Part shown: positions 17,288 through 26,987 of the stretch, piece by piece
How the letters are laid out: the number at the start of each line of letters is the position of its first letter
Numbering within the stretch: position 1 is the stretch's first letter
Assembly: GCA_947631955.1 (NCBI GenBank)
Contig: CANRNJ010000011.1
Location: 1 to 64,000, forward strand
From: an uncultured Lachnospiraceae bacterium
GTDB taxonomy: Bacteria > Bacillota > Clostridia > Lachnospirales > Lachnospiraceae
Reading direction: 5' to 3'
Length of the DNA: 64,000 nt
Translations under genes and position numbers: made by a program
Notes under the pieces: model-generated
The model's database searches: none
Seen by the model: the letters and a program-made list of their open reading frames with translations, nothing else
What the model was told of the DNA's origin: nothing

Positions 17288-18970
17288 ATGAGGCAATCAG
17301 ATGATTTTGATAATTTGAGTGATTTAAATCCTGTCAATGAGGAAAACGGACACGATCCGGAGAATGACGCGTCGTTTGACGGTGTTTCTTCGGACCCTTA
17401 TGCTTCGGAAAGCCGCGAGGATATCTATGATACGCCGGATATTATCGATGTGGAGCCGAAAACGGAAGAAACAGAGAGCGTGTCTGCAGAGCCTGTAGTC
17501 GATGCGGAAGTCGTCAGCGGCGGTCCGTATCCGAACGGCGGCGGTCAGGGTCCCTATGGAGAAAACCCTTATGGCGTCAATCCCTACAGAGGCAATCCAA
17601 ACGGGAACGATCCCTACGGCAGCAATCCAAACGGAAACAACCCCTATGGCGGGAATCCCTATGGAAACAATTCCTACGGGAACGATCCCTACGGCGGCAG
17701 TCCGAACGGAAACAACCCCTATGGCGGGAATCCTTACGGAAACAATTCCTACGGAAATAACCCTTACGGCGGCAGCCCAAACGGAAACAACCCCTATGGC
17801 GGGAATCCCTATGGAAACAATTCCTACGGAAATAACCCCTATGGCGGCAGCCCGAACGGGAATAACTCCTACAACGGGAATCCGAACGGAAACGATCCTT
17901 ATGGCAATTCTTATGGGAAAAATCCATACGGAAATAACCAGTACGGAAATGGTCCTTACGGCGGCAGCCCCTACGGCAATAATCCGTACAGTCCTTTCGC
18001 AGCGCCGCCCAAAAAGAATAAATCAGGTCTTATCATCGGCATCGTGGCAGTAGTCATCATACTGTTTTTGATCGCGATCTTTGCTCTGGTATACCGGGCT
18101 GTTGAGTTGTATGTCAAGGACGCAGATGATTTGAGAAACAGCCGCGAGGAGTACGATTTCGATGACGACGACTGGGGAAACGATCATCGTGACCGGTATG
18201 ACGACTACGACGACTACGATTATGACGATTATGGTTACGATGATTATGACTATGACGATTATGATTACGATGATTATGACGACTATGATTACGACGATCA
18301 CGGTGACGACGACTATAATTACGATGATCCATCCAACCCGTATTATACGCTCCATGACTCCATCCGGAATGATTTGTCCTATTCGGTAGATTTTGCATAT
18401 GAAGAACACGAACAGGAAACCGGGAACGACAATGTCGATATCGAGTTCCTTTTTCCGGTCATCTATGGGGATGAGGTCCCGAATCTTGATCAGCTCAACG
18501 CGACGATCAAGTCCGAGATCGATTCTTTGTACGATTTTTATGAGCAGGAGTTCGAGGGGAACATTGGGGAGAATGATTATTATCAATGCAGCGTGATGTC
18601 CTATGTGACCTATATGGATGAAGAGAAAATGAGCATCGTTCTTGACGAGCGCATCTACAGCACATACTATAACTATGCGTATCTGTATTGCCTTAATATC
18701 GATATGGAGCACGGAGTGGTGTTGGACAACGATAATATGCTCAGCCTTGACGATGAGTTTTCTATTGAATTCAGGGAAAAAAATGAGATCCAGAACGGTG
18801 CGAACAGTTCGATCGACATGATGTCCGACCAACAGATCACCGGATTGTTCAATTCCGATGATGTCATTGTCTTTTACACGCCTCTGGGCATGGAGATCGG
18901 CTTTAACTACGACGAGGGCTGGGTGACGGTCACTTATAAAGAGTACGAGCAGTATCTCAAAGTGTTTTAG
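17288..18970 (+). CDS. Low-complexity membrane-anchored protein with DUF3298-like C-terminal domain
   Basis: This 560-residue protein has four parts: an acidic N-terminus; a cytosolic region at about 80-240 made of repeats of NPYG, NPNGN and NSYGN; a membrane helix (SGLIIGIVAVVIILFLIAIFA); and an outer part that starts with a run of Asp/Tyr (DDYD and YDDY units) and ends in a globular domain (FLFPVIYGDEVPNLDQLNATI... TPLGMEIGFNYDEGWVTV) resembling DUF3298/RsiV-type domains. The start at 17288 suits the AGAGG spacing. Tyr/Asn/Gly-rich repeats like these often self-associate. Function is unknown. A role in the envelope is inferred only from topology. Confidence 0.75.
   Translation: MRQSDDFDNLSDLNPVNEENGHDPENDASFDGVSSDPYASESREDIYDTPDIIDVEPKTEETESVSAEPVVDAEVVSGGPYPNGGGQGPYGENPYGVNPYRGNPNGNDPYGSNPNGNNPYGGNPYGNNSYGNDPYGGSPNGNNPYGGNPYGNNSYGNNPYGGSPNGNNPYGGNPYGNNSYGNNPYGGSPNGNNSYNGNPNGNDPYGNSYGKNPYGNNQYGNGPYGGSPYGNNPYSPFAAPPKKNKSGLIIGIVAVVIILFLIAIFALVYRAVELYVKDADDLRNSREEYDFDDDDWGNDHRDRYDDYDDYDYDDYGYDDYDYDDYDYDDYDDYDYDDHGDDDYNYDDPSNPYYTLHDSIRNDLSYSVDFAYEEHEQETGNDNVDIEFLFPVIYGDEVPNLDQLNATIKSEIDSLYDFYEQEFEGNIGENDYYQCSVMSYVTYMDEEKMSIVLDERIYSTYYNYAYLYCLNIDMEHGVVLDNDNMLSLDDEFSIEFREKNEIQNGANSSIDMMSDQQITGLFNSDDVIVFYTPLGMEIGFNYDEGWVTVTYKEYEQYLKVF
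17565..17985 (+). repeat. In-gene tandem repeats encoding NPYG/NPNGN units
   Basis: Roughly 420 bases consist of degenerate direct repeats of short words such as GGAAACAACCCCTATGGC and GGAAACAATTCCTACGG. Longer blocks of about 100 bases recur near 17,635, 17,715 and 17,787. Such a tract can change length by slippage, altering the cytosolic segment of the encoded protein. Confidence 0.85.
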
Positions 18971-19071
18971 GCGGGATGCGGCGTATGCGGAACAAGGCGG
19001 CGTTATAAAAAGACGGCGGCCATGCGGATGGAAAACAGCGCCGGCGGATTGACGGCAAAAGGAGGAACGGT

Positions 19072-20046
19072 ATGTGTACGGCGGCAACTTATAAAACAAA
19101 AGATTTTTATTTCGGACGGACTTTGGACTATGAATTTTCATACGGCGACGAGGTGACGATCACGCCGCGCAGCTATCCTTTTCGCTTCAGACAGGCGGGA
19201 AATATGGAAACCCACTATGCGATCATTGGCATGGCGTATGTGGCTCAGGATTATCCGCTGTATTACGATGCGGTCAACGAAAAAGGGCTCGGCATGGCAG
19301 GGCTCAATTTCGTCGGGAACGCGGTATTCTGGGATCACAAAGACGGAGCGGACAATATCGCGCAGTTTGAATTTCTGCCGTGGATACTTGGACAGTGCGC
19401 AACGGTAGGGGAAGCGCGCAGACTGGTGGAAAAGATAAATATGCTGAACATCCCGTTCAGCGATCAGCTTCCCTTGTCGCAGCTGCACTGGATCATTGCG
19501 GACAAAGACGCCTGTATCACTGTGGAAGCGGTCAGCGGCGGGATTAAGATATATGACAATCCGGTGGGTGTTTTGACCAACAATCCGCCTTTTGACAAAC
19601 AGCTGTTTGCGCTGAACAATTATATGCATCTGACGCCGAAGTCACCGAAAAATACTTTTGCGGACGGACTAAAGCTGCAGCGTTACAGCCGCGGCATGGG
19701 CGCCATCGGGCTGCCGGGCGACCTGTCGTCACAGTCAAGATTCGTGCGCGTGGCGTTTGTCAAGAGCAATTCCCTCTCCGGAAGCGGAGAGAGCGAGAGC
19801 GTCAGCCAGTTTTTCCACATCCTGAATTCGGTGGATCAGCAGAGAGGCTGCTGCGAACTGGACGACGGCAAATATGAGATCACGCTCTATACGTCCTGCT
19901 GCAATACGGACCGGGGCATTTACTATTATACGACTTATGACAATCATCAGATCACGGCGGTCGACATGCATAAGGAGGATTTGGACGGCAGGACGCTGAT
20001 CCGGTATCCTCTTGTCAAAGAAGAACAGATCCGGATGCAGAACTGA
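19072..20046 (+). CDS. bsh: Choloylglycine hydrolase / bile salt hydrolase-family enzyme
   Basis: This Ntn-hydrolase starts MCTAATYKTKDFYFGRTLDYE, so removal of Met1 exposes the catalytic Cys2; Arg16 and Asp19 occupy the conserved substrate-loop positions. GLGMAGLNFVGNA (Asn near 80), VLTNNPPFD (Asn near 172) and SQSRFVRVAF (Arg near 225) complete the active site. At 324 residues it is normal for the family, which deconjugates glycine or taurine bile acids; penicillin V acylase activity is a known alternative. No signal peptide is seen, so it is cytosolic. GGAGG lies about 8 bases upstream. It is a single gene with a hairpin terminator. Confidence 0.88.
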   Translation: MCTAATYKTKDFYFGRTLDYEFSYGDEVTITPRSYPFRFRQAGNMETHYAIIGMAYVAQDYPLYYDAVNEKGLGMAGLNFVGNAVFWDHKDGADNIAQFEFLPWILGQCATVGEARRLVEKINMLNIPFSDQLPLSQLHWIIADKDACITVEAVSGGIKIYDNPVGVLTNNPPFDKQLFALNNYMHLTPKSPKNTFADGLKLQRYSRGMGAIGLPGDLSSQSRFVRVAFVKSNSLSGSGESESVSQFFHILNSVDQQRGCCELDDGKYEITLYTSCCNTDRGIYYYTTYDNHQITAVDMHKEDLDGRTLIRYPLVKEEQIRMQN

Positions 20047-20099
20047 CGCCGGGCCAAGGACGGATCCCCGGCGGCCGCAGAGGTTTGGAACAGATTTTG

Positions 20100-20139
20100 A
20101 ACGGTGTGCAGAAACCTGTTGCACACCGTTTCCTTTTTT
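20100..20139 (+). terminator. Rho-independent terminator after bsh
   Basis: Arms AACGGTGTGCA (20100-20110) and TGCACACCGTT (20120-20130) form an 11-base stem, followed by a T-rich tract. Confidence 0.8.
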
Positions 20140-20343
20140 GATACACTGAATATGTCTGAAGAAATGGAATTCTGTTGTATATCTTGGCATTTCGCCGCGA
20201 TTTCCATTATTTTCGATCTTATAACGGAAGGAGGGCTGAAGTGTCGTTTATGGGACACAACAAATGTTAGAATGATCTTACAGTAACCGTTTGACATTGT
20301 GCAGCTTATTTATCAGGACAGATGATATATCTGCAAAATCAAG

Positions 20344-20391
20344 TTGACAAAACCGAACATTTGTTTTATTCTATCAACAGAACAAATGTTC
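20344..20391 (+). promoter_or_regulatory. recA promoter with two LexA (SOS) boxes
   Basis: TTGACA (20344-20349) and TATTCT (20367-20372) are 17 bases apart. GAACATTTGTTT (20355-20366) lies in the spacer and the perfect GAACAAATGTTC (20380-20391) covers the transcription start. Both fit the Gram-positive SOS box GAACNNNNGTTC, predicting LexA repression of recA and DNA-damage induction. Confidence 0.85.
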
Positions 20392-20414
20392 TGCATGGAA
20401 AAGGAGAACTTATC

Positions 20415-21476
20415 ATGGAAAAAGACGAAAAGTTAAAAGCATTGGATGCCGCTTTGGGGCAGATAGAAAGACAGTTTGGCAAGGGCGCCGTCATGAAACT
20501 GGGCGATCCGGCGGCGCAGATGAATGTGGAAACGATCCCCACAGGGTCTATCAGCCTTGATCTGGCGCTGGGCTTAGGCGGGATCCCGAAAGGAAGGATC
20601 ATAGAGATCTATGGACCGGAATCAAGCGGTAAGACAACGGTAACGCTTCATATGATCGCCGAGGTACAGAAGAGAGGCGGCATTGCCGGATTTATCGATG
20701 CAGAGCACGCGCTGGATCCCGTGTATGCGAAGAACATCGGCGTTGATATCGACAATCTGTATATTTCCCAGCCGGACTGCGGTGAGCAGGCACTGGAGAT
20801 CACGGAAACGATGGTCCGTTCAGGCGCGGTGGATATTATCGTGATAGACTCGGTGGCGGCGCTCGTACCCAAGGCGGAGATCGACGGCGATATGGGCGAC
20901 AGTCATGTGGGCCTTCAGGCGCGCCTGATGTCGCAGGCACTCCGGAAGCTGACCGCGGTTATCAGCAAATCCAACTGCACGGTAGTTTTTATCAATCAGC
21001 TTCGTGAGAAAGTCGGCATCATGTTCGGCAATCCTGAAACGACTACCGGCGGCCGTGCATTGAAATTCTATTCTTCCGTGCGTCTGGACGTCAGAAGGAT
21101 CGAATCGCTGAAGCAGGGCGGAGAGGTGATCGGCAACAGGACCAGAGTCAAGGTCGTTAAGAATAAGATCGCGCCGCCGTTTAAAGAGGCGGAGTTCGAC
21201 ATCATGTTCGGCGAGGGTATCTCGGTTGTCGGCGATATACTGGATCTGGCTGCGGATAACAACATCATCAATAAGAGCGGCGCATGGTATGCCTATGAGG
21301 GCAACAAGATCGGACAGGGCCGTGAGAACGCAAAACAATATCTGAAAGACAATCCGGATGTGTGCGCGGAGGTGGAACGGAAGGTGAGGGAACTTTTCAA
21401 TCTGAACGCATACCGGCCGGAAGATACGGCGCAGGCACAGGCAGCTTCACCGGCAGAGAAGGCCGATGCTGAATAG
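20415..21476 (+). CDS. recA: Recombinase RecA
   Basis: The 353-residue DNA strand-exchange protein and LexA co-protease. Walker A is GPESSGKTT near residue 66, followed by [28 protein letters not shown] and the L2 region [21 protein letters not shown]. The start [18 protein letters not shown] matches family members and follows AAGGAG; an earlier in-frame ATG lies inside the promoter. The recX regulator follows by 27 bases. Confidence 0.97.
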   Translation: MEKDEKLKALDAALGQIERQFGKGAVMKLGDPAAQMNVETIPTGSISLDLALGLGGIPKGRIIEIYGPESSGKTTVTLHMIAEVQKRGGIAGFIDAEHALDPVYAKNIGVDIDNLYISQPDCGEQALEITETMVRSGAVDIIVIDSVAALVPKAEIDGDMGDSHVGLQARLMSQALRKLTAVISKSNCTVVFINQLREKVGIMFGNPETTTGGRALKFYSSVRLDVRRIESLKQGGEVIGNRTRVKVVKNKIAPPFKEAEFDIMFGEGISVVGDILDLAADNNIINKSGAWYAYEGNKIGQGRENAKQYLKDNPDVCAEVERKVRELFNLNAYRPEDTAQAQAASPAEKADAE

Positions 21477-21503
21477 CCGAAGGTCAGGACACGGAGAGTT
21501 GTG

Positions 21504-22133
21504 ATGATCGTAACACAGGCAGTCGAGGCGGCTAAACCGCGTTATCGCATATATCTGGACGGACAATTCGCTTTCGTATTATACAAAGGCGAGCTCCGCC
21601 GTTTCCATATCGAGGAAGGACAGGAACTTCCGGAGGAAAGTTACCGGCTGATCATGACGCAGATACTGCCTGAACGGGCAAAAAAGCGCTGTATGAATCT
21701 GCTTCAGTCCAGAGATTATACCCGGAAGCAATTGGAAGAGAAACTCAGACAGGGCGAGTATCCCGAAGAATGTATCGAAGAGGCGTTATCTTATGTGGAG
21801 TCTTACGGATATATCGACGACAGGAGATATGTCAGGGATTTTGTGGAATATCATCTCCAGACGCGAAGCAGGACGCGCATACAGGCGGATCTGATGCGCA
21901 AAGGGATATCGAAGGACCTGATCGAGCAGACTTTTACGGAACTGGAAGAAATGGGCGTGCAGCAGGATGAAATGGCGATGATACGCGATCTTTTAACGAA
22001 GAAAAAATATTGCGCGGATACGGCTACAAGTCAGGAACGGCAGAAGATGTACGGTTTTTTATACAGAAAAGGATTTCGATCCGATGTAATTGCAAGAGCA
22101 CTTTTACTTGACATAACATCAAATTCATTATAG
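21504..22133 (+). CDS. recX: RecA regulator RecX
   Basis: A 209-residue RecX with three-helix repeats, e.g. RDYTRKQLEEKLRQGEYPEECIEEAL and GYIDDRRYVRDFVEYHL, then KGISKDLIEQTF. RecX limits RecA filament growth. It is encoded immediately after recA, presumably cotranscribed and SOS-induced. ATG at 21504 is preferred over the adjacent GTG at 21501 because of spacing to GGAGAG. Confidence 0.9.
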   Translation: MIVTQAVEAAKPRYRIYLDGQFAFVLYKGELRRFHIEEGQELPEESYRLIMTQILPERAKKRCMNLLQSRDYTRKQLEEKLRQGEYPEECIEEALSYVESYGYIDDRRYVRDFVEYHLQTRSRTRIQADLMRKGISKDLIEQTFTELEEMGVQQDEMAMIRDLLTKKKYCADTATSQERQKMYGFLYRKGFRSDVIARALLLDITSNSL

Positions 22134-22251
22134 AATTGAAGTGTTGTAATTTTGCTAACTATAGAATGTTGTTTTTACAAATGCTTATACAGCTGAAACA
22201 TTCTAGAATAGATCATGTACAATGAAAATTAAATAAGGAGGTGCTCCTGTA

Positions 22252-23799
22252 ATGTTGCAAGTCGTGATAGCAATACTCGTCACACTGGTGATCGCAGTTC
22301 CGTTATCGGCTTTGACAGCGATCAACTATCGTAAGAAAGTTGTGGAAACAAAGATCGGTAATGCGGATGAAAAAGCCAGAGAAATCATTGATGAAGCTCT
22401 CAAGACTGCTGAGGCAAAGAAGCGTGAGTCCATGTTGGAGATCAAGGAAGAGTCCATTCGCACTAAGAATGAACTGGATAAGGAGATCAAGGAACGCCGC
22501 GCGGAGGCACAGCGCTATGAACGGCGTGTTCAGCAGAAAGAAGAGAACATTGATAAAAAGGCTGACGCGATCGAGAAGAAGGAAGCCAGTCTGGTACACA
22601 GAGAAGAGTCATTAGCCAAACAGCGGGAAGAGATTTCCAAGCTGAACGAACAGAGATTACAGGAACTGGAACGAATCTCAGGTTTGACCTCCGAACAAGC
22701 AAAAGATTATTTGTTGAAAATTGTTGAAGATGAAGTTAAGCATGAAACCGCTGTTCTGATCAAAGAAATGGAGACCAGAGCAAAGGAAGAGGCAGATAAG
22801 AAAGCGAAGGAGTATGTTGTTACGGCAATTCAGAAATGTGCTGCCGATCATGTATCCGAAACCACAATATCTGTCGTTCAGCTTCCCAACGATGAAATGA
22901 AGGGCAGGATCATCGGAAGAGAGGGCCGCAACATAAGGACCTTGGAAACGATGACGGGCGTCGATCTGATCATAGACGACACACCGGAAGCGGTTATTTT
23001 GTCCGGCTTTGATCCCATCCGCAGGGAAGTGGCGAGAATTGCGCTTGAAAAATTGATCGTGGACGGACGTATCCATCCGGCCAGAATCGAGGAGATGGTC
23101 GAAAAGGCTCAGCGCGAGGTAGAAGTAATGATCAAAGAGGAAGGTGAAGCCGCTACGTTGGAAGTAGGCGTACATGGCATACATCCTGAACTCGTGAGAT
23201 TACTTGGTAAGATGAAATTCCGGACCAGTTATGGTCAAAATGCTTTGAAACATTCGATCGAGGTCGCACAGTTATCCGGTCTGCTTGCCGCTGAAATGGG
23301 ACTGGATGTCCGGATGGCGAAGCGTGCAGGTCTGCTGCATGATATCGGTAAAGCTGTCGATCATGAGATGGAAGGATCGCATATTCAGTTAGGCGTTGAA
23401 TTATGTAGAAAGTATAAGGAATCTCCGACTGTGATCAATGCGGTTGAATCTCATCATGGCGATGTTGAACCGCAGACTTTGATCGCATGCCTTGTGCAGG
23501 CGGCGGATACGATTTCCGCAGCAAGACCCGGTGCAAGAAGAGAAACGCTGGAAACATATACAACAAGACTAAAACAATTAGAAGACATTACAAACAATTT
23601 CAAAGGTGTTGATAAATCTTTTGCTATTCAGGCTGGTAGAGAGATTCGTGTTATGGTAGTTCCGGAACAGATCAGTGATTCGGACATGGTATTACTCGCA
23701 AGAGATATTTCTAAACAGATCGAAGCTGAGTTAGAGTATCCCGGACAGATCAAAGTCAATGTGATCCGTGAGAGCCGTGTCGTCGACTATGCCAAATAG
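22252..23799 (+). CDS. rny: Ribonuclease Y
   Basis: The membrane-anchored endoribonuclease that starts mRNA decay in Firmicutes. The 515 residues comprise an N-terminal membrane helix (about 2-24), a long coiled coil (about 30-180), a KH domain ([29 protein letters not shown]) and an HD domain with [17 protein letters not shown] and [12 protein letters not shown]. The ending [10 protein letters not shown] is typical. AAGGAGGTG is placed 8 bases before ATG. A strong terminator follows. Confidence 0.96.
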   Translation: MLQVVIAILVTLVIAVPLSALTAINYRKKVVETKIGNADEKAREIIDEALKTAEAKKRESMLEIKEESIRTKNELDKEIKERRAEAQRYERRVQQKEENIDKKADAIEKKEASLVHREESLAKQREEISKLNEQRLQELERISGLTSEQAKDYLLKIVEDEVKHETAVLIKEMETRAKEEADKKAKEYVVTAIQKCAADHVSETTISVVQLPNDEMKGRIIGREGRNIRTLETMTGVDLIIDDTPEAVILSGFDPIRREVARIALEKLIVDGRIHPARIEEMVEKAQREVEVMIKEEGEAATLEVGVHGIHPELVRLLGKMKFRTSYGQNALKHSIEVAQLSGLLAAEMGLDVRMAKRAGLLHDIGKAVDHEMEGSHIQLGVELCRKYKESPTVINAVESHHGDVEPQTLIACLVQAADTISAARPGARRETLETYTTRLKQLEDITNNFKGVDKSFAIQAGREIRVMVVPEQISDSDMVLLARDISKQIEAELEYPGQIKVNVIRESRVVDYAK

Positions 23800-23804
23800 T
23801 GTTT

Positions 23805-23840
23805 ATAACCCCGCAGGGAAACCTGCGGGGTTATTTTTTT
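23805..23840 (+). terminator. Intrinsic terminator of rny
   Basis: A 13-base perfect stem (ATAACCCCGCAGG with its complement), a GAAA loop and six T residues. Confidence 0.95.
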
Positions 23841-23882
23841 GTACAAGAGGAAATTCCTATGGAATTTCCTCTTGTACAAAAA
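23836..23882. repeat. 22-bp perfect hairpin immediately after the rny terminator
   Basis: Arms 23836-23857 and 23861-23882 are exact inverted repeats with a TAT loop. The left arm begins in the T-run of the rny terminator and contains GTACAAGAGGAAATTCC. This is longer than needed for termination and could work in both directions. Its purpose is unknown. Confidence 0.85.
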
Positions 23883-24063
23883 GCCTTTCGGACGGACCGC
23901 GGCGTTTCATATGTACACAATCACCATAAATCCGCTTTTTAAGGGAAGGAAAATTGGTTTATCTGGATACTTGTGAAATAGCAGGAACTGTAGTAGAATA
24001 TTTAACAGTGTATGATTGTATACAATTATTCAATGTGACTTTGAAAGGAGCAGCAGAATAGAA

Positions 24064-25362
24064 ATGAAACCGTACAAAGAGATGAGCAGAGAAGAACTTC
24101 TATCGCTGAAAGCAGAACTTGATAAACAATTCGAGGACGTGAAAGGAAAGGGTCTTGCCTTGGATATGTCCAGAGGAAAGCCTACTCCCGCGCAGCTTGA
24201 CATGACGATGGGGCTTATGGATGCTTTGAATTCGGAGTCGGATATGAAAACAGAGAACGGCGTTGATACAAGGAACTATGGCCTGATGGACGGTATCCCT
24301 GAGGCGAAGCGCCTGATGGCGGACATTATGGGCGGAGTTCCGGTGGAAAATGTGATCGTATACGGCAACGCCAGTCTGGCTATTATGTATGATACCGTGT
24401 CCCGGTCGATGACTCACGGCGTATTGGGCAGCACGCCATGGTGCAGACTTGATAAGGTGAGATTCCTCTGCCCTGCGCCCGGTTATGACAGGCATTTCGC
24501 GATCACGCAGCTTTTTGGGATCGAGATGATCACGATCCCCATGACGCCGGAAGGCCCGGACATGGATCTGGTGGAAAAGTATGTGTCTGAGGACCCGGCG
24601 GTCAAAGGTATCTGGTGCGTGCCGAAATATTCCAATCCTCAGGGCATCTCTTACTCTGACGAAACGGTCAGAAGATTTGCGGCTCTGAAGCCTGCCGCCG
24701 AGGATTTCAGGATCTATTGGGACAACGCATACGCCATTCATCATTTGTACGATGATAAGCAGGCTCAGATCTTGGAGATCTTAAGCGAATGTGAAAAGGC
24801 CGGACATCCGGATATGGTGTATGAGTTCGCTTCCACATCCAAGGTGAGCTTCCCCGGAGCAGGCATTGCCGCTTTTGCATCTTCCAAAGCCAACATTGCA
24901 GAGGCGAAGCGTTTTATGACCATACAAACGATCGGCCACGATAAGATCAATCAGCTCCGACATGTGCGGTATTTTAAAAATATAGAAGGCATACAGGCGC
25001 ATATGCGCAAACATGCGGCGTTCATAAGACCGAAGTTTGAGGCGGTGCTCGCGGTGCTGGATAAGGAACTGGGCGGGCTTGAAATCGGAGAGTGGACCAG
25101 ACCTTTAGGCGGTTATTTTATCTCTTTTGACGCGATGGAAGGCTGCGCCAAAGCGATCGTGGCAAAATGTAAAGAGGCCGGCGTCACCATGACGGGAGCC
25201 GGGGCAACTTTCCCCTACGGAAAAGATCCTAAGGACAGCAACATCCGTATCGCCCCCACATATCCGACGGCGGAGGAGATGGCGGAAGCGGCGGACTTGT
25301 TCGTCCTGTGCGTCAAACTTGTCAGCGTTGAACAGCTTCTTGCAAAGCAGAAAGGTTTGTGA
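24064..25362 (+). CDS. Class I/II aminotransferase (MocR-like, aspartate aminotransferase type)
   Basis: A 432-residue PLP enzyme of the large aspartate-aminotransferase-like family (PF12897). GLALDMSRGKPTPAQLDM lies near the start, KYSNPQGISYSDE in the cofactor pocket, YWDNAYAIHHLYDD binds the pyridine nitrogen (Asp), STSKVSFPGAGIA holds the PLP lysine, and SNIRIAPTYP carries the substrate arginine. The start at 24064 follows AAAGGAG and matches MKPYKEM. It overlaps or abuts the Nudix gene. Substrate cannot be told from sequence. Confidence 0.85.
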   Translation: MKPYKEMSREELLSLKAELDKQFEDVKGKGLALDMSRGKPTPAQLDMTMGLMDALNSESDMKTENGVDTRNYGLMDGIPEAKRLMADIMGGVPVENVIVYGNASLAIMYDTVSRSMTHGVLGSTPWCRLDKVRFLCPAPGYDRHFAITQLFGIEMITIPMTPEGPDMDLVEKYVSEDPAVKGIWCVPKYSNPQGISYSDETVRRFAALKPAAEDFRIYWDNAYAIHHLYDDKQAQILEILSECEKAGHPDMVYEFASTSKVSFPGAGIAAFASSKANIAEAKRFMTIQTIGHDKINQLRHVRYFKNIEGIQAHMRKHAAFIRPKFEAVLAVLDKELGGLEIGEWTRPLGGYFISFDAMEGCAKAIVAKCKEAGVTMTGAGATFPYGKDPKDSNIRIAPTYPTAEEMAEAADLFVLCVKLVSVEQLLAKQKGL

Positions 25363-25364
25363 AA

Positions 25365-25904
25365 ATGGATAAATACGAGCGAATCGGCAGAGAATTGATA
25401 CATAAGGGCGCAATCATAGATTATTATCAGGATACCATCCGGATCCCCAATGGGAATACCGCCAAATGGGATTATATCAAACATAAGGGCGCAGCGGCCG
25501 TAGTCGCCGTGAAAGAGGACGGCAGGATCCTGATGGTGCGGCAGTTCCGAAACGCGCTGGACCGGGAAACTCTGGAGATCCCGGCTGGAGGACTGAACGG
25601 AGCGGAGGAACCGACGGATGCGGCGGCGGCCAGAGAACTGGAAGAAGAAGCCGGATATACGGCCGGCAGACTGGAGCTGCTGTTGTCTATCCGCACCACC
25701 GTTGCTTTCTGCGACGAGAAGATCGACATCTATGTGGCAACGGATCTGAAACGGAGCCATCAGCATCTGGACGACGATGAATTTCTGGATGTGGAAACTT
25801 ACTCGATAGAAGACCTGATCAAAATGATCTATGACTGCAGGATCCAAGACGGCAAGACCGTGTCTGCGCTTCTGGCGTACTACAACAAATATGTGCGGAA
25901 GTGA
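25365..25904 (+). CDS. Nudix hydrolase, ADP-ribose pyrophosphatase type
   Basis: The 179-residue protein has the Nudix box GGLNGAEEPTDAAAARELEEEAGY, given here in pieces: GG at about 69-70, REL at 85-87 and EEEAGY at 88-93. An upstream ILMVRQFRNALDRETLEIPAGG segment is typical of the ADP-ribose pyrophosphatase group. It starts three bases after the aminotransferase stop and is cotranscribed with it. A second Nudix enzyme lies at 32019. Confidence 0.88.
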   Translation: MDKYERIGRELIHKGAIIDYYQDTIRIPNGNTAKWDYIKHKGAAAVVAVKEDGRILMVRQFRNALDRETLEIPAGGLNGAEEPTDAAAARELEEEAGYTAGRLELLLSIRTTVAFCDEKIDIYVATDLKRSHQHLDDDEFLDVETYSIEDLIKMIYDCRIQDGKTVSALLAYYNKYVRK

Positions 25905-25938
25905 CAGGCAAAGCACTGTGCAGGATAAAGAAAAGAAG

Positions 25939-25976
25939 GGCGTTTCCGGGCCATTTCGGCCGGAAGCGCCTTTTTT
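25939..25976 (+). terminator. Intrinsic terminator after the Nudix gene
   Basis: Arms GGCGTTTCCGG (25939-25949) and CCGGAAGCGCC (25960-25970) form an 11-base stem with one G-T pair, followed by TTTTTT. Confidence 0.9.
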
Positions 25977-26066
25977 ACGCGGGCAATGAGCCAAGCTGAT
26001 GCCTGCTTGTCAATTTGGCGGATACCGCGGTAACGCGTGAAACTTACAAAGCGTGTTTCGTCCCGC
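25973..26066 (+). repeat. Dispersed structured repeat, family 2, copy 1
   Basis: The core GAGCCAAGCTGA...TTGTCAATTTGGC is shared with 61179-61281 and, for the first third, 37137-37163. GCCAA/TTGGC and TGA/TCA pair into an interrupted hairpin. A second hairpin with GTGAAAC and GTTTCGT arms follows. The copy begins in the T-run of a terminator. Confidence 0.7.
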
Positions 26067-26195
26067 CATGCAGCAGGAGCTCTGTTTTTATCGGCGTGAT
26101 CTGAGCATAAGAAATCATGTGCAGCCGTTTTTGGACATATAATAGGAAGACAAGGTCATTGTGCGGGAAAAAGGCCGGAAGGGGAGGAATGTCTT

Positions 26196-26798
26196 ATGCA
26201 GCAGCCGTCTGTCAAAAGTTATTATTATGTGGTCTATCTGTTTATGATCGGACTGTTCATAGGGATCCTGGCCGTCAATCTGGGTTATGATACATGGATC
26301 GTAGACGGGAGCCTGCTTGCGTCCGATATGATCGCACGGCTGAAAAACAGCGCGCCGGATCCGGGCGTACTGCTGGGGTATATCCTGAAGCAGCGGCTGA
26401 TCACCGTCTGTATGCTGGGGCTTCTGTCAACCACGGTCATCGGGCTTCCGGCCGTATGCGTATATATCTGCTATGCCGGGCTGTCCGCAGGCTGTCTGTT
26501 GTCCGTTGCGGTGATCCGGTACGGGATCAGGGGGCTGATGCTGATGGCGGGCGGGATCTTTCCCCAAGGGATCTTTCTGATCCCCGCCTATGCCGCGCTG
26601 TTTGTCTGGGCGCTTGGCATCAACAGGGTGATGTATTCCAGAAATCCTTATAAGGAGTATTATATCCGGTACGGAAAACAGTTTTATGTAAAAAAAGTGC
26701 TTGAAATAGCAGGGATCCTGACAGTTGTCATAATAGGATGCCTGTTGGAAAGTTATGTTAATCCAAAAGTGCTGCATTTCATATTGAATATATTTTAA
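26196..26798 (+). CDS. spoIIM: Stage II sporulation protein M
   Basis: A 200-residue integral membrane protein with about five helices, e.g. YYYVVYLFMIGLFIGILAVNL at the N-terminus and the conserved GGIFPQGIFLIPAYAALF. SpoIIM belongs to the DMP peptidoglycan machinery needed for engulfment during sporulation, so the host is likely a spore former. GGGGAGGAAT precedes the start. It stands before xerD, an order also seen in other Clostridia. Confidence 0.88.
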   Translation: MQQPSVKSYYYVVYLFMIGLFIGILAVNLGYDTWIVDGSLLASDMIARLKNSAPDPGVLLGYILKQRLITVCMLGLLSTTVIGLPAVCVYICYAGLSAGCLLSVAVIRYGIRGLMLMAGGIFPQGIFLIPAYAALFVWALGINRVMYSRNPYKEYYIRYGKQFYVKKVLEIAGILTVVIIGCLLESYVNPKVLHFILNIF

Positions 26799-26987
26799 AA
26801 AAAATTTTTTTCAGCGGTTTAGTCCACATATAGTAGACATAAATCAAAGTGCTGCCGATATGTTGTGTTTTCCTGCTAAAAAGGCCAAAAAGCCCATAAA
26901 ATCAAGAAAAAAATACATTTGATTTTCTGCTGTAATCTGCTTATAATGATAGTCGGGCGATGATTTGATTTACATAAGAGGAGTCGT

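Noticed and set aside
17565..17985. Repeat tract resembling a CRISPR array
   Set aside because: Units are in-frame amino-acid repeats of variable length, with no constant repeat/spacer pattern and no cas genes.
18023..19141. Minus-strand frame rich in Val and Ile opposite the Asp/Tyr run
   Set aside because: Complement of the GAT/GAC/TAT-rich low-complexity tract; hydrophobic look is an artefact.
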